From the NCBI GenBank assembly GCA_021307315.1, contig JAJSPD010000121.1:19311-83310 (forward strand): DNA of 64,000 nt, in the 5' to 3' direction. The notes below the pieces were generated by a model. That model saw only the letters and a list, made by a program, of their open reading frames with translations. It searched no databases and was not told the DNA's origin. Each line of letters begins with the position of its first letter. The stretch's first letter is position 1. Positions 39,039 to 50,850 of the stretch are shown here, in pieces. Made by a program: the position numbers and the translations under genes. This stretch comes from Bisporella sp. PMI_857 (lineage: Eukaryota; Ascomycota; Leotiomycetes; Helotiales; Helotiaceae).

Positions 39039-39904
39039 ATGCTCGGAGCCATCTTATCCGCCGTTTTGACCGCCTCGCTCGTGTCCGGGCAATCCGTGGT
39101 GAATTTGCTCTTAGGAGATTCGTCTATTGGAGACTCTGATATTATAGTTGTGGGAGTGGGAATCCTCCAGGGATCGATTATCGGTGTGGTGCGTGCGCTA
39201 ATAATCTCTTGTTGCGTTATAGCCACTAACATGAAAATATAGGATTCAACAGCAACAACCTATGATGTCAACTGTGCTGTAACCGCCCCAGTTCCATTTC
39301 CCTTCACCACACCCGCATGCGTCGGTGGCGATCATGTTACTATTACACAAGGCCGCTCAACCGCGTTTGTAACTGAAGTCTTTGTCACGTCGAGCCTCTC
39401 CAAGTAAGAATCGACTCGCGTCCTAAATCCGCTATCCTTTCTCCTCAGCAACAGTCAGCTAATACAATAAATAGGAATTACCGCCAAGACTGCACCTTCT
39501 CCACCAGTAACACCGTTACTTGTTCCATAACAAACACTGTCAGCAGGACACTCGTAGTTGATGGAGAGACCAGAACAACCTCATTCACCGAAGCCAGTTC
39601 GGGAGTTAATGCCTCTCCCTTGAACCCGCCTCTATACTTCCCTGTCACGATCACCGCGGGTCAAGAGAAGCTCAACCAGGCTCAAGCGGCAACTCCCACA
39701 ACCACCTCAGCCACAACCGCCGCCACAACCGCCGCCACCACCACCCCTGCTCCGACTGGGGGGTCACGCTCTTCAAATACATCAACGACTACTCCTTTAA
39801 CTATCGCGAGTCGCGCATCGTCTGATGGGGCTATTTTGAAGGGGATGTGGGCGCTGATCTCAGCGCTGTTTATTGTTGCGTATTCTGCGATGTGGATGAT
39901 GTAG
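39039..39904 (+). CDS. GPI-anchored cell-surface protein
   Basis: Three exons, 39039-39188, 39243-39403 and 39475-39904, give about 246 residues. The N-terminus MLGAILSAVLTASLVSGQS is a signal peptide. The ectodomain has paired cysteines (TYDVNCAVTAP, TPACVGG, RQDCTFS, TVTCSIT). A Thr/Ser/Ala/Pro-rich stalk from about residue 170 should be heavily O-glycosylated. The end ILKGMWALISALFIVAYSAM is a hydrophobic tail after SSDG, as expected for a GPI signal. This is the usual layout of a fungal wall or membrane-anchored protein of unknown function. The intron-1 donor could be GTGCGT at 39189 or GTGGTG three bases earlier; both keep the frame and differ by one residue. Confidence 0.8.
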
Positions 39905-42229
39905 TTCTAGGTCAGCAGCCACAGAAATAGTGTACTCCTGTAAAGTAGCCAAAATATATGTAGAGTCTTGGGCGGCGGCGTAGCGGCAGAATTATGCATT
40001 AGAAAAGCCAATCAAACTCCTTCAGCCTGATCCATCTTACACTTAATTATACTTTGAGGTTACGATAAGTCCACAGGAGTAGATTATTATTTCCGCCTGG
40101 GTTCAGCATAGCTCGCCGGATATATAAACTTGCGGAGCTAAATTCGTATCTTCGACTGGCAGAAGCAAAGATGAACAAAAGCTCATTGATTTGTGCTACG
40201 AAGAAATGGCGGTAGATGACTAAGAATGTCAAGCATAGGAAAGAGCGTCTTGCCAATCTCCAACCGTGCTGGTTCCCGCTCCAGAAAAGACATTTAATGA
40301 TCCAAGAGAGTTTCGGGCCCCTGAAATAGCGCTTCCCGAAATCACAGCAAACTGAACAGTTCTGCACCAAGCATGAAATCAGCCATTTGCATATTTGGCA
40401 CGTAGCGTAGGCATTGGGACTCCGTGGCAGCCACCATTTCGACCGTACTTGTTTCGGTTACCGCAAGTTCCCCACCACCGGCTGGCTAAGTGGAAGAATG
40501 AAAGACCCGAATCGAGTAAATTGGTATGTGAAACCAACCTTAACCGCATTCTACCCCAGAGGCAAGGTTTAACCCAGGTGGGAGGATACTCTGTTCACGC
40601 ATTACCCATCAGGGGCTGGGCTTTCAAGAGCTTGGAAGGGGTTGATCACAAATACGGAAGTTTATCAAATGTTGCAATCAATTATGGTTTCCGGTCAGGA
40701 GATATGCGAGTCGTATTATTTCGCCTACAACATATCATATAATTCATTGTTGGAGCAGATCTAAGGATGGATTGCTGTGTCTCTTGCTTATGCGTTTTGC
40801 ACTTCTGAAGTGGCCATGCGACTAATATCAGGACAGTGGTTAAAAAGCTTGAGATTATCTTCTTGAAACTCTATAATCGGACTATCAACAGACAAGATCT
40901 ACTTAGGTAATAATTACCTGGCAAGGCCAAGGCATGGAATAATGAAATGCAGCCCCTTGGTTAATGCATGCATATATAATAGGAAAAAGGAAATTAGCGC
41001 AGAGAACTTAAGAAATAAGATGCAGGCCAATTTCCAAAGCGGGTGGAAGCATGCTTGAGCTTCGGGTTGGCATGCTGGAGCATGACAGCATTGCATTCCG
41101 CGCATGCCAGGACTGGGATCCCGATGTGTAGATAGAGCTGTATAATAAAGCTTCCGTCAATACGAATCACCTCTTTGAGGCATACTCCCTTTGTTAGGCC
41201 CACCACCCAATTCACGTGTCCGCGGGATGTATACAATGATATCTGACCAGCCGAGCTAGGGACTTTCCGAACTGATCCCCGATTTCTCTGCTCCCGATTC
41301 CAAGCCAAATTCACCTCTAAACATATACAGGCACATTCGTTTTTCTAAAAACAATAATTTATTTTACATTTGTTACTGGTTTAAAGCGTGTGTTTCCAGC
41401 AGCTTCGGTAATCGTTTAAAGAATTTGATATTTATGCTGATGTTAAAAATACGACAGACCCGCGGCCGTTCGCCGTGGTTAAGTTGCTAGTGCAGGCCTA
41501 TTAATCAACATAAAAGTTCTTTTTGAATTTTATTTCTGTGATTTATTAAATTTAGTGTAATGCATCAATCTGCAAATTCACAAGCACTGAGATGTACGCA
41601 GATTTTAATTTTTTGCTTTTATTTTTATATTCGAGCTTCTTCTAGTTGCGAATCGACTGAAATCGAAGAACCACTTAAACATAATAAAACAGTCGCTTAG
41701 CTCGGAATATAGCAATATATAACAATTTTAAAGCATTATATTTTTGTTTTAAATTTAAAACTACTTGCTCTAACGTTAAGCTTTGTAATTTGCGTACCGT
41801 AATAGTATTGGCCAACAAAAAAAAAAACTAGTCCGCGAACAGTTACGTTTTTTATGTTCAAATCGTTTAGTAAGAAGCAAAATGAAAATGTAGCTAGTAC
41901 CGGAAAACTTAGGCCCGTCGTAGTTATCGACTTTTACTACAATTGAAGTTGGCATATTTTTAGTAAGATTTTAACTCTTATTCCAAACGATATCTTTTAT
42001 TATCCTTATAAACCAGTTCACCAAGCCATTCCCAACCTAGATATTATCCGCTAACATAACTCTTGCCCCGAAATAGATGCAAAGCTGAAGATCCAATCCA
42101 ACGGATTTGAAAAAATGACGATTAGCGGGTTTATGGCACAATATTTGAGTGTAACTGTTCTGTATTTGTAAGATCTTGAATTGCTCTTTTATATATGAAA
42201 TATCTTTAATTGAGTATACCTATGTAGAT
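39905..42229. other. Gene-poor region upstream of hAT remnant
   Basis: 2.3 kb without a convincing gene. A 115-codon plus frame at 40395-40742 resembles nothing known to me. 41340-42000 is AT-rich, consistent with RIP-decayed repeats. Confidence 0.5.
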
Positions 42230-42880
42230 ATTATCGAGCCTGATAATATCAGCTGTGTCCATATTATTAAACTTGCAGCCCAGCCCTTCCTATTTCATAC
42301 CGATAGTGAAGCCCTTGCAAAAGAGAACAATGTGAGTCTATTGACAACGCCTATGGAGCTGAAATGCAACAATGACGACAAAAAGGGCATTTTGGGAAGC
42401 TGCATAGTATCGTGATATATATCTAGCGGAGCATGCAGCGACCAGCCAACTTCTGAGAGCTTAGTGGTGGCCGATCTTGTAGGAGACAATTCAGCCAGCT
42501 GGAACTCCTGGTATACAATAATTACCTATGCAACAAAGCTTAAGGCAGCCACCAATCTCATTATCACTAATATCAAGAGAAAATTAACGACTTATTATCA
42601 GAAAAGACTGGCAAGATCTAGAAAAGCCTCAGGGCGGCCTGCTATACTTCCACAATACTGCGTTAGCTACGGAATGCCGCAACGCGACTATTGATAGAGT
42701 ATTGCCGACAATGGGCTTCCTACTCGAGCAATTTGAGGCTGCAAAGCAAACGTATGCTATGGACCCTTGTATGAGTCCTTGTTGTACTCCAGCTGGGCGA
42801 AATTGGACAAATATTACACTTTGACAGAAAGGTCGCCAGTCTATCCACGGCTGAGCTTATGTATTGCTGCTGCAGTTCTC
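42230..42880 (+). pseudogene. Decayed hAT-family transposase fragment
   Basis: The segment reads as the middle of a fungal hAT transposase in three frames: HIIKLAAQPFLF, then GKLHSIVIYI, then SWNSWYTIITYATKLK, DWQDLE, RNATIDRVLPTMGFLLEQF and SWAKLDKYYTLTERSPVY. These follow the order seen in hAT proteins. At least three frame changes (near 42395, 42605 and 42795) and in-frame stops make it non-functional. The BED zinc finger and C-terminal dimerisation region are not found. It lies just downstream of the seven-helix gene, whose 3' end is at 43168. Confidence 0.8.
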
Positions 42881-43167
42881 AAGGCTACCGAAGCCACCAC
42901 ACCAGATCCAGACTTTCTATTCCGCGCGCGCAGGCACATCGGTACGGGCCAGTCTACATTTGTTCCGGACCTGAATGTGGCTTTTGACTTGGAGTTCAGA
43001 CGCATCATGTCTATGCAGTTTTTGCAAGCCAAGGAATGTTTTAATAACCATTCAGTTTGCACACAATGTTCTCGCCTAGTTCTCGCCCTAGTCCTATTAT
43101 CTTCGTTCACTGCTTCACACTTCACTTCCCATATCCATTTCATTACACTCATCCACCACCATTACCA

Positions 43168-44396
43168 CTACTGCCTTCCGAGTGCGCTGGATGAGGAGTG
43201 CGCCGCTGACATCTTGCAAGCGTCAAAGCCACCCGATACGTCACCGTGTGCTGAAGCCGCTGACGAGTTGTACTCACCAGCTTCGAGCTTGCTCTCATCA
43301 GTCTTGATCACCTGTCGGCCAGCGGGTCTGTCTTCTAACTCATGTTGGTTCTGGAGGTTGTGCCAGTGTCGTGTGGCCGAGAGACGGAGTGAGTGGATGA
43401 AATTCAGTTTCTTGGTCTTGTGCTGGAACGCGGGCAGGCCCAACCGCTGGAGTACATGTCCAATTGGGGCTTTGAGGAGCGGAGCGGAGGAGGCTACGAT
43501 TAGGATGACCTCCTCCATGCGGCACCATAAGAACACTGGCATCATCTCTCGGAAGAAGTCTGGCGACGTCTTGTCGAAGGTCTTGGAATAGATAATCTTC
43601 AATACTCCCGCGCCAGTTGCGAAAAGACCCAACGTCATCAACAATGAGATGAGACAACGCTCCACAACAGATCGACTCAATCTCCAGATCAAGAACATAG
43701 GCATTAAGGCAAATATCAAGTCACCAACCATACCAGTCCCTTGGGAAGATTTAGTGCGCGCTGACTAATGCCTTCTCTTCGCGAGACTTACCAGTGAAAA
43801 CATAGCCAAGTGTCCACATTACCGGGGGACTAAAGCATTTTCCCCCAGGGACCTTCTCCCAAAATGCATGTATTGGCTGGCATTGGACCAATTCAACGAC
43901 TTCGGTTGAGATAAGCGATGCTGCTTGGAAAATGATCGAGATCCAGAGGATGACCCTCCAGGTGGCCGAGGCGGTGAATTCCAGAAGCATACACGCAACG
44001 GAGATTCTGGCGAAGACTGACGCCCACAGCCCCGTGATGATGACTCCGTATAGGCACTGCAGAATTTTGACACTGCTATCGGGTGTTACGTAGACGCTGT
44101 GCCGACCAAAGCCATTGGCGACTGCCACTGCAAATAAGGTGTAGGTGACAGCGCTTGCCAACTGGCCAAAGCGGTTAGCATGTCGCACTCACTCTCTCCT
44201 CTATGCTTGTTCTGGCACTTACAACAGCGATAGTACTTGCGTGGTCGGACGCGTCCAGCCTATATGTCGGAATCACGCGTGTGTAAATTCTCAATATATA
44301 AAAGAGTATCCCGAGGGCGAAAATAGGAGTGAGGATGTAAAGGCTCTTTGGCCCGGTGGAATCATCTACCAGTGGAGAATGAGTTGGTTGATCCAT
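43168..44396 (-). CDS. Fungal rhodopsin-like seven-helix integral membrane protein
   Basis: Three exons, 44396-44223, 44161-43792 and 43739-43168, give about 371 residues. Introns are 61 and 52 bp, both with GTAAGT donors. Seven hydrophobic helices are visible, starting with SLYILTPIFALGILFYILRI and ending with ERCLISLLMTLGLFATGAGV and the MEEVILIVASSAPLLK segment. The family's VQCQPIHAFWEKVPGGKC and GDLIFALMPMFLIW signatures are present. The C-terminal 110 residues are cytosolic, polar and Ser/Ala-rich. This is the large fungal family labelled rhodopsin-domain or SAT4-like, related to the Pth11 group, thought to be plasma-membrane sensors; no ligand is known. There is no retinal-lysine motif of true opsins. 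Confidence 0.85.
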
Positions 44397-45764
44397 GACG
44401 TAAGGGCGCGAGTAAAAGTAGGGTGAATCATCGGTCCTATGTCGCGAAGAGAAACGGGAGGGGAAGCGTCTGAGGAGATAGATATCAGGGTTGGGAGGGA
44501 AGATTAGTTAACATGACTCTGGCAAGCAGTGCTTTCGTCTCTAATATATCGACGCAGTTCATGGTGGCTGACCTATTCTGCAATAAGATGCGCCACGATG
44601 GCTAGCTATCCCTCACTCGCGTGGACCGATTTATATCTCCTGATTTATGAAACAATGTGCCGCGTTTGTAGGATGCGCAAACTGATAGATCATGAAATGA
44701 TTTCTTCACGTGGAGGGCGTTCCCCTGAAGTTGAAAGAGCTGTAAGGGACAGGTGCAAAAAGAAAGGAGAGTCAGAGCCGGTGGCAACGGAAGGGAACAC
44801 AAGCCGCGTCCCTGTCTTTATCAGTAATTGGTGGTGATGTGCGGTTGCGGTTTCCAAGGCGGATTATGCCGGGGGTCTGAGGGAGCGTATTTCTTGGTTG
44901 GGATCGTTAGCACAGTGGAGGCTGAGACGACTTGCTAGAGCCATTACCATGGCGCGCCTCGCTTGGGAGGTGGCTGCCATTAAAGATCGTGAGGGGGCGG
45001 CTTTTTCCAGTTGGACGAGCTATTTATGGGAAAGACAGCAGGGACGATATCGATCACGGCGGTCTTAACGAGTCAGGAGATAACGGTAGCTGGTTAAAGC
45101 GACGGGAAGTTTTCCTTTTGTCAAATGCCAAATAAGTCGCTATAAAACAAATCTCATTTATGGCAGCGCTAGTTGGTCGCGGAAGCGTGAAATTTCGGTT
45201 CGGAGGCATGTGAAAAATAAGCGAGTTTATTCGATAAGGGTTGCAGGGCCGAGCCACTAGTTTGCCGATTCCGATTCCGTGTGCATCCTTGTGGAGTGCC
45301 AAGCCTAACCGCCGAATCAAAGAAATGTCACTTCTGCCTAAAACGGTTGCTATTCGGTCGAGTCAGTGGTTTCAAACCTTTGACTGACTCAGAGAGACAA
45401 CCGGATTCATGTGGCTGAAAGACGCATCTTAAAAGGGCCAAAGAGAAGCAAGCCAAAGTTCCCCGGAGCAAGACACGCTTCCCCGGATGTTGCGATTGCC
45501 TATATTCGATGATGGAGATGAGCTCCACGATTGAAGTGTCACATTGGAGGAGGCAGAGCTCTTGAAGTGCTGTCTGTGGTGAAGCAACACAAGCCACCAC
45601 CTCTTGGCTTCGGGTTCAGCTCTCACCTTCCCAGCTTCCCCGCGCGATAACCTCATAGCCATCACTGCGATAGGAAAACTACGCGGCACCATAATGGTTT
45701 CATTTGGCAGTGGGAGCGCTTGATCGAGATATTTCCTAACCTCATAGTCTAGAACCCCTTGATG

Positions 45765-45823
45765 GATGTAACCTGCAGAGGTGAATTCGTCCCATTTTCA
45801 GGCTGACCTCTACAGATTACATC
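45765..45823. repeat. Imperfect 18-bp inverted repeat
   Basis: The arms GATGTAACCTGCAGAGGT (45765-45782) and ACCTCTACAGATTACATC (45806-45823) pair at 16 of 18 positions around a 23-bp loop. It could be a small foldback element or a chance hairpin. Confidence 0.6.
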
Positions 45824-47563
45824 CTCTCGGTAACTCTTGTAAGCATGTGTAGCAGACGTCTTGTATAAGCCAGGCTAATGTTTATTAACAGCTATGCGAA
45901 TTGATCACTTGCACTAGTCAGCTAATAGCTATACACTTTCGCCTCGGACATTACGACTACCATCTTTCCTGAATCAAGATCTTGAAATACTTCTTTCTAC
46001 TAGGACTTTTCGGCCTTTTAATTATCTTTTTTATCGAGAATATCTTTAGAAAGTATACTACTTCACTTTGAAATATCCAATGTATAGCGAATAGTACTCT
46101 GGATTTTGATCTTGATCCAGCTTGTTGTAGCCATTAGGGCTGACATTTTTCAGCTTCTCCAGTGTCGCTAAATATGTGCTATGCGAGAACCCGTACCTGA
46201 TGCAGTTTGCTGGACGCCTGGAATGTCGCGAAGTTTTAGAAATGTATATTCAGGTTTGTTTTTGATTGATATTCTAGGCTGGTCGATACTAACTTATAGA
46301 AGGAATTGGTATCCCGAGCGACGCTGTGTTGGCGATAATGCCTATTTTTTCATCTGGTCGTTGCCCCTTCATGCACTTGATACGGTTCCAGTATGATAGT
46401 ACGAGGCTAAGAGCAGAATATTAAAGGGGCTAATGAGGTCTTCCCCACAAGCGCCATCGAGTATAATGAATTCGAGGAGCCAGCGCAGGGCTGGGGGCCT
46501 GGATAGAAGGTGTGTGGCTGCAGCTATTTTTTATACTCGTATTCTGTCTGTACTCGCATCGTTGATCTTCGCTGTGGCGTGCGAAATTGGTGAGAAGGGG
46601 ATAACGCATCAGAGGTGCGGGAGTAAGGCGGTGGCCAGTTGGGTTACGGGATTAGTTACGCTTGTGGGTGCGAGGGTGGCGGCATATACATGGGATGAGG
46701 GTGGAATATATTAAAATTATACGTTTGAACGTAGAGCAAGCTTATATATACGGTATAGTAGAGCAGACAGATCCAAGGCCTCCGACCAATGAGAAAGTTA
46801 TTTTTCCACGAGTTTGGGTAGGACTAATTTATCCTCAGAGGAAGTCTGATCCTCTCCAGTCGGAGACTGTTTTCATTTACTCTATTTGATTTAACACACT
46901 TTATATGCGAGCCGATTACTTTCTCCCGCAACGCGTCTCTTTTACTTGTAACATCAAACTACTCAATAATTAGATAGAGGTAGGTTGTGTAGTGTGGAAA
47001 ATATGGCCAACCGACTATTACGCGCACGCGACGCGACGCGACAAGTGTTGGCAAACTCTGGGTCTCTAACTTGTACAACGCCGACTAAAGCTCCGTAGGT
47101 TTTTCTCGCAAATACAACTACCAGCGAGCCAAATGCGAAAATCCAAGAGTTATTGGCGAGTAGTTTGCACTTGTACGGAATACTAAGGCCAAGTACGGCG
47201 TTGTAGATAAAAATACTTATAACTTTAATAAGACTAGGTTTGTAATGGGCGTTATTTTCGTAGGAATAGTAATTACTGCTTCAGACGGCCGTAGTAAAGC
47301 TAAATTAGCCCAGCCTAGTAATTGTGAGAAAACTACAGAAATCTAAGGGGTAAATGCTTTGAGTCGGGCCTTTCTGCTATTCATTGTGCTGGCATAAAGA
47401 GTGCAGTCTTCCAGCCGATTGGCATGTTGCAACAACTGACAACGGCTGGACTACTAATGAAGTAAATCTGGACTGGATCAATCATTTCAACCACTATACA
47501 GCATCTCGTACGAAAGGCACGTAAAGGCTATTAATACTCGACTGTCATGAAAGCGTGACTAAG

Positions 47564-47740
47564 TGTCACGGACCACCTAAGGTTTTCTCGCGTGATTCTG
47601 CTTTTGGTTCCTCGCATTACTTCTTGTATATATAACCCACTATAGCTATTTAATCGATCCATCACATATTTAAGAATTCGTACGGCCGTATACTACTGGC
47701 TACACTGATCTGACGAACTCACTCGATAGCTTTGATCGCT
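47564..47740 (+). mobile_element. Possible LTR remnant
   Basis: Starts TGTCACGG, the same eight bases as the LTR-like element at 61262, and contains a TATATATAACCC promoter-like stretch. No matching 3' terminus or second copy is visible in the window, so the end coordinate is approximate. Confidence 0.3.
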
Positions 47741-48288
47741 GGCAATTGGTACTACGAACGCAAGAAAATGGTGGTTGGAATCGATTCAACTAAGGGGCTT
47801 TCCAAATTTGAGTAATATGGCGCTCGACCTACTATCAATACCCCCAATGGCCGCTGAGCTAGAGCTACCCATTTAGTTCAGCTGGCTACCTCATTAACGA
47901 TCGGCGAAATCGCCTTCAAATTGATATAATACAAGTGATGGAGTGCCTCAAATCGGGATAGAAGGAAAGGAAAAGTGTAGTGGAGCAGAATATACTCGAT
48001 TTCAATACGTATGATATGTGAAAAGTGGAGAACTCTGTATTATGGTGGTACATTGAAAACTGGTGTATTTAGGCGTACAAGCCGTGGTATTACCATGGTA
48101 GTAAACGGGAGTTGGACTCAATACGCCGGTGGTAAAAAGTCACCAAAATACTACAGTATTACCATGGTGTGCACTACTGCCAACACTGGGCGGTGGATGG
48201 CCTGATATACTAAATACGCCTAATGTCCCATAAGTAAAGTGCTTTTCCTTACCTCCTTCTCCGGTCGCGATATTGGGCGGCAAAGTTG

Positions 48289-48600
48289 CTAATCGACGCT
48301 ATTGATTTCGATAGTGATGGCATAGTTCCAACTGGAGATCATATCTACCGATTCGTCGACGCTATCTCACGCACGATCAAATCCCGATACCGTGCAAAGC
48401 AAGTCCCTTCGGTCCAGACGATCTAAAGAGGACTCCGAACTCTATCGAAAATCTTTTTAGAGGCCCATAAAGGCTTTGCGATATCTGTAGAAAAGCTTCG
48501 CTTAATGAATTATGTAAATAGCCTAAGTCAGAGCTTTCCTTACGAATCTCTTTCTCTCCTTGTAAACAACCGAGTTACCCAAGTCGCACCCGATCTTGTT
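48289..48600 (+). pseudogene. Decayed open frame of unrecognised family
   Basis: One frame reads GIVPTGDHIYRFVDAISRTI and on through KAKQ-like, basic, amphipathic sequence for about 100 codons, with a single TAA near 48424 and no start. It looks protein-coding, unlike the flanks. The layout faintly recalls DNA-binding proteins of fungal mobile elements, but I cannot name the family. Confidence 0.35.
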
Positions 48601-48784
48601 CGTGCCTTTGTACCGTCACAGTAACCACGAATCACGCAGACTAACTATTTACATGGACTAATGGTGTTTACCTTATGATTAGATCGGATTTATACCACTC
48701 TCAAAATGCAAAAGATGACACCAGCTTTTAAGCCCTGTACATATTCATTGTATCGCTTTCATCATCCGAGGAGTAGTCTCTTCA

Positions 48785-50404
48785 TCAAGCAACCTTAAGT
48801 ATCGTTCTATATTTGTTTAGAAGTGAACAGCCAATGTTTTCTATGAAAACCTTACTGGCTGCAAGCCATCTTTGACTTAATAGTGCCAAAAACCCTCTTA
48901 GCCCTTTCAAGGCATTGAAATTCAGTAGAGATTCCTCGCCAACGCGAAGCCTCTCAGTCACAATGGCTGCACATTTGTACACCAGGTATACCAAGAATGG
49001 TGGAAGAATCTTGAAATCAATTGTTTCGTTTCCCTCCAAATACGGTTGTAGCAATGCCAACTTGGCATCGAGGAAACTATCCAGCGCACTCCGTGCTCCT
49101 GCTCGACAGCATGCCCCATCAATTTTGTTGGGATCTGTTTTGGTACCATTATCATACGCATAAACTAGCCCACTACGAACTATTAGCACCACAACGAAAA
49201 AGAAAGGACAAAGCTCACATTCTACATAGGGCAAGAGCGCCAGAATAGAAATTTAACCTCTCTGGTATCTCCTGCTGTAGAACAGCCTCAAAGGATTTGA
49301 GTGTTTGAACGATAACTGCCAATTCCTCAACATTAAAAGATTGGTGCCTCGTTGGCTCGTTTAGAGTTTTGTGAACCTTTTCCAATAAAGATGATGCCTC
49401 AAACAGTCTCGAGAATGCTTGGTTCGAATTCAATGTGACACTAGTACTATGGGGGCTTACTAGAGGCTGACCGAGAAGAGACCTTCCCCTTGTGAGCGAA
49501 GGCCATTTACTATTTTCAACTGTAATATATCTTGATTCGAATGTTAGAACCCATGTAATCACACGTGACCCGTGAGAGAAATTGACAGCTCTAGAAAAGG
49601 GTATAGCCAACCTGTCGGTGATCGCAATGGCACTGCTGATCATGCATTCTTCTTCAACTGTTCCCTTATTGGTTGATCTCGCCATGGAAACATTGCACCC
49701 GTTATAATCAGTAAATGCATCTGCAGCTCCGATGACAGCACCGAATGAGATAAAAGCAGCTGGATATAAGCCATGCGCCACTTCAAACAAGGTGAGAACA
49801 AGTTTAGAGCGTATCAGATCTAAGGAATTCAATCCAGCCGCTTCCAACAATGCAGTCCAGCTTTTGCAGAACAGATAAGCCAAGTGCAACTTTGGAGAAA
49901 GAGAATCGTCACCTTGTACGACTTCAGGTTCAGATATCAAAAGGTGTATGGTGAAACCTAAGAGAGTGAAATCCACGGTGGCGTCTTCCCACGATGCTGA
50001 AATTCCATTGGAGAGCCTAGAATCTGGGATTATTGGAAGCCATGGATGTAAACTTGAGAGATACTTGGTGACAATGTCTTCGGGATTGAAACCAGAGAGA
50101 CTTTTCGCTATCTCAGCCTTTACATCTGGAGGCGCTAGACCGACTGTAAGTCCGGGCTTGTGCTTTGGAGAGGCGGTCATAGACTGGGGTGATATTGGTT
50201 CTGCATACTTGCAATCCTTCTCAAGTCTGTACAAATTTAGCTCCGTGCAATATACGATACATCTGGTGCTGTGTTGGCAAGACGGGTCATTACTTACCGG
50301 ATGCAAACGGAGCACTTGGGGAATTCTCTGTCGCATTTCCGCTTTTGGCTTCTGCACCGCAGACAGGATCTCCTAGCCATGTGCTGTTGTCGCCGTGAAT
50401 CCAT
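48785..50404 (-). CDS. Zn2Cys6 transcription factor
   Basis: Three exons, 50404-50298, 50226-49219 and 49172-48785, encode about 500 residues. Introns are 50297-50227 (GTAAGT) and 49218-49173 (GTGAGC). The zinc cluster begins right at the N-terminus: CLRCRSQKRKCD, FPKCSVCIR, and the sixth cysteine in LEKDCKYAEP after the first intron, so splicing is needed to complete the domain. A PISPQSMTASPKHK linker follows, then a helical region with short hydrophobic stretches of the kind found in AflR-like cluster regulators. The start at 50404 is the first in-frame ATG (MDSRRQQHMARR). The gene is divergent from a small NAD(P)-binding protein gene, with 446 bp between start codons. Targets are unknown. 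Confidence 0.88.
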
Positions 50405-50850
50405 CTCAGATGACAAATGGGCTGCTGCTGCGCTGTCGTTCTCAGCATATGTATGCTTATGATCCGGGCGAGGTTTTCGCAGTGCGGAGCTGAGCGGGGT
50501 TTTAGCGGATACGGAAACGCGAAGAGTCGGTAGTTTCCAAAGGCCGCTAGGTGCGTCGGAGGACGCGTCGGCCGCCGCATCGGCGGCAGTGCCGAGACTG
50601 CGGATAAGCCGGCGGATGAAATTCAAACATACAGAAACCACCTGCTCAATCTTCGAAAGTTCTGCGATAATTTTCTTATCAGAGTCTCGGCTGAATTAGA
50701 GACATGGATAAGAAGGACTAGGGCAAAGATCTAAGACAAATAGCAATACGAAGCTCTGCTGGTGCGTGCTTGAGCAGAAGCAGACTATACCTATATATAT
50801 GTATGTCATTCTTTCCTGTTATGCCTCTTGATAGAGCTACCATCACAAGA
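50405..50850. promoter_or_regulatory. Shared divergent promoter region
   Basis: 446 bp between the Zn2Cys6 factor and the NAD(P)-binding gene. A TATATATATGTA stretch near 50790 lies shortly upstream of the plus-strand start. The GC-rich part 50500-50600 contains GCCGCCGC and CGGCGG, but no clear CGG-spaced inverted site. Confidence 0.5.

Larger units (their letters stand above)
44397..48784. other. Gene-poor region with decayed repeats
   Basis: 4.4 kb in which no complete gene is supported. Small frames (46181, 46433, 44932) resemble nothing known to me. Contents noted separately: an 18-bp inverted repeat near 45765, an LTR-like start at 47564, and a decayed coding stretch at 48289. A short GCGAC-type run lies near 47030. 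Confidence 0.5.

Noticed and set aside
42767..43591. 274-codon plus-strand frame
   Set aside because: Its first part is the hAT remnant and the rest is antisense to the seven-helix membrane protein, whose spliced minus-strand reading is far better supported.
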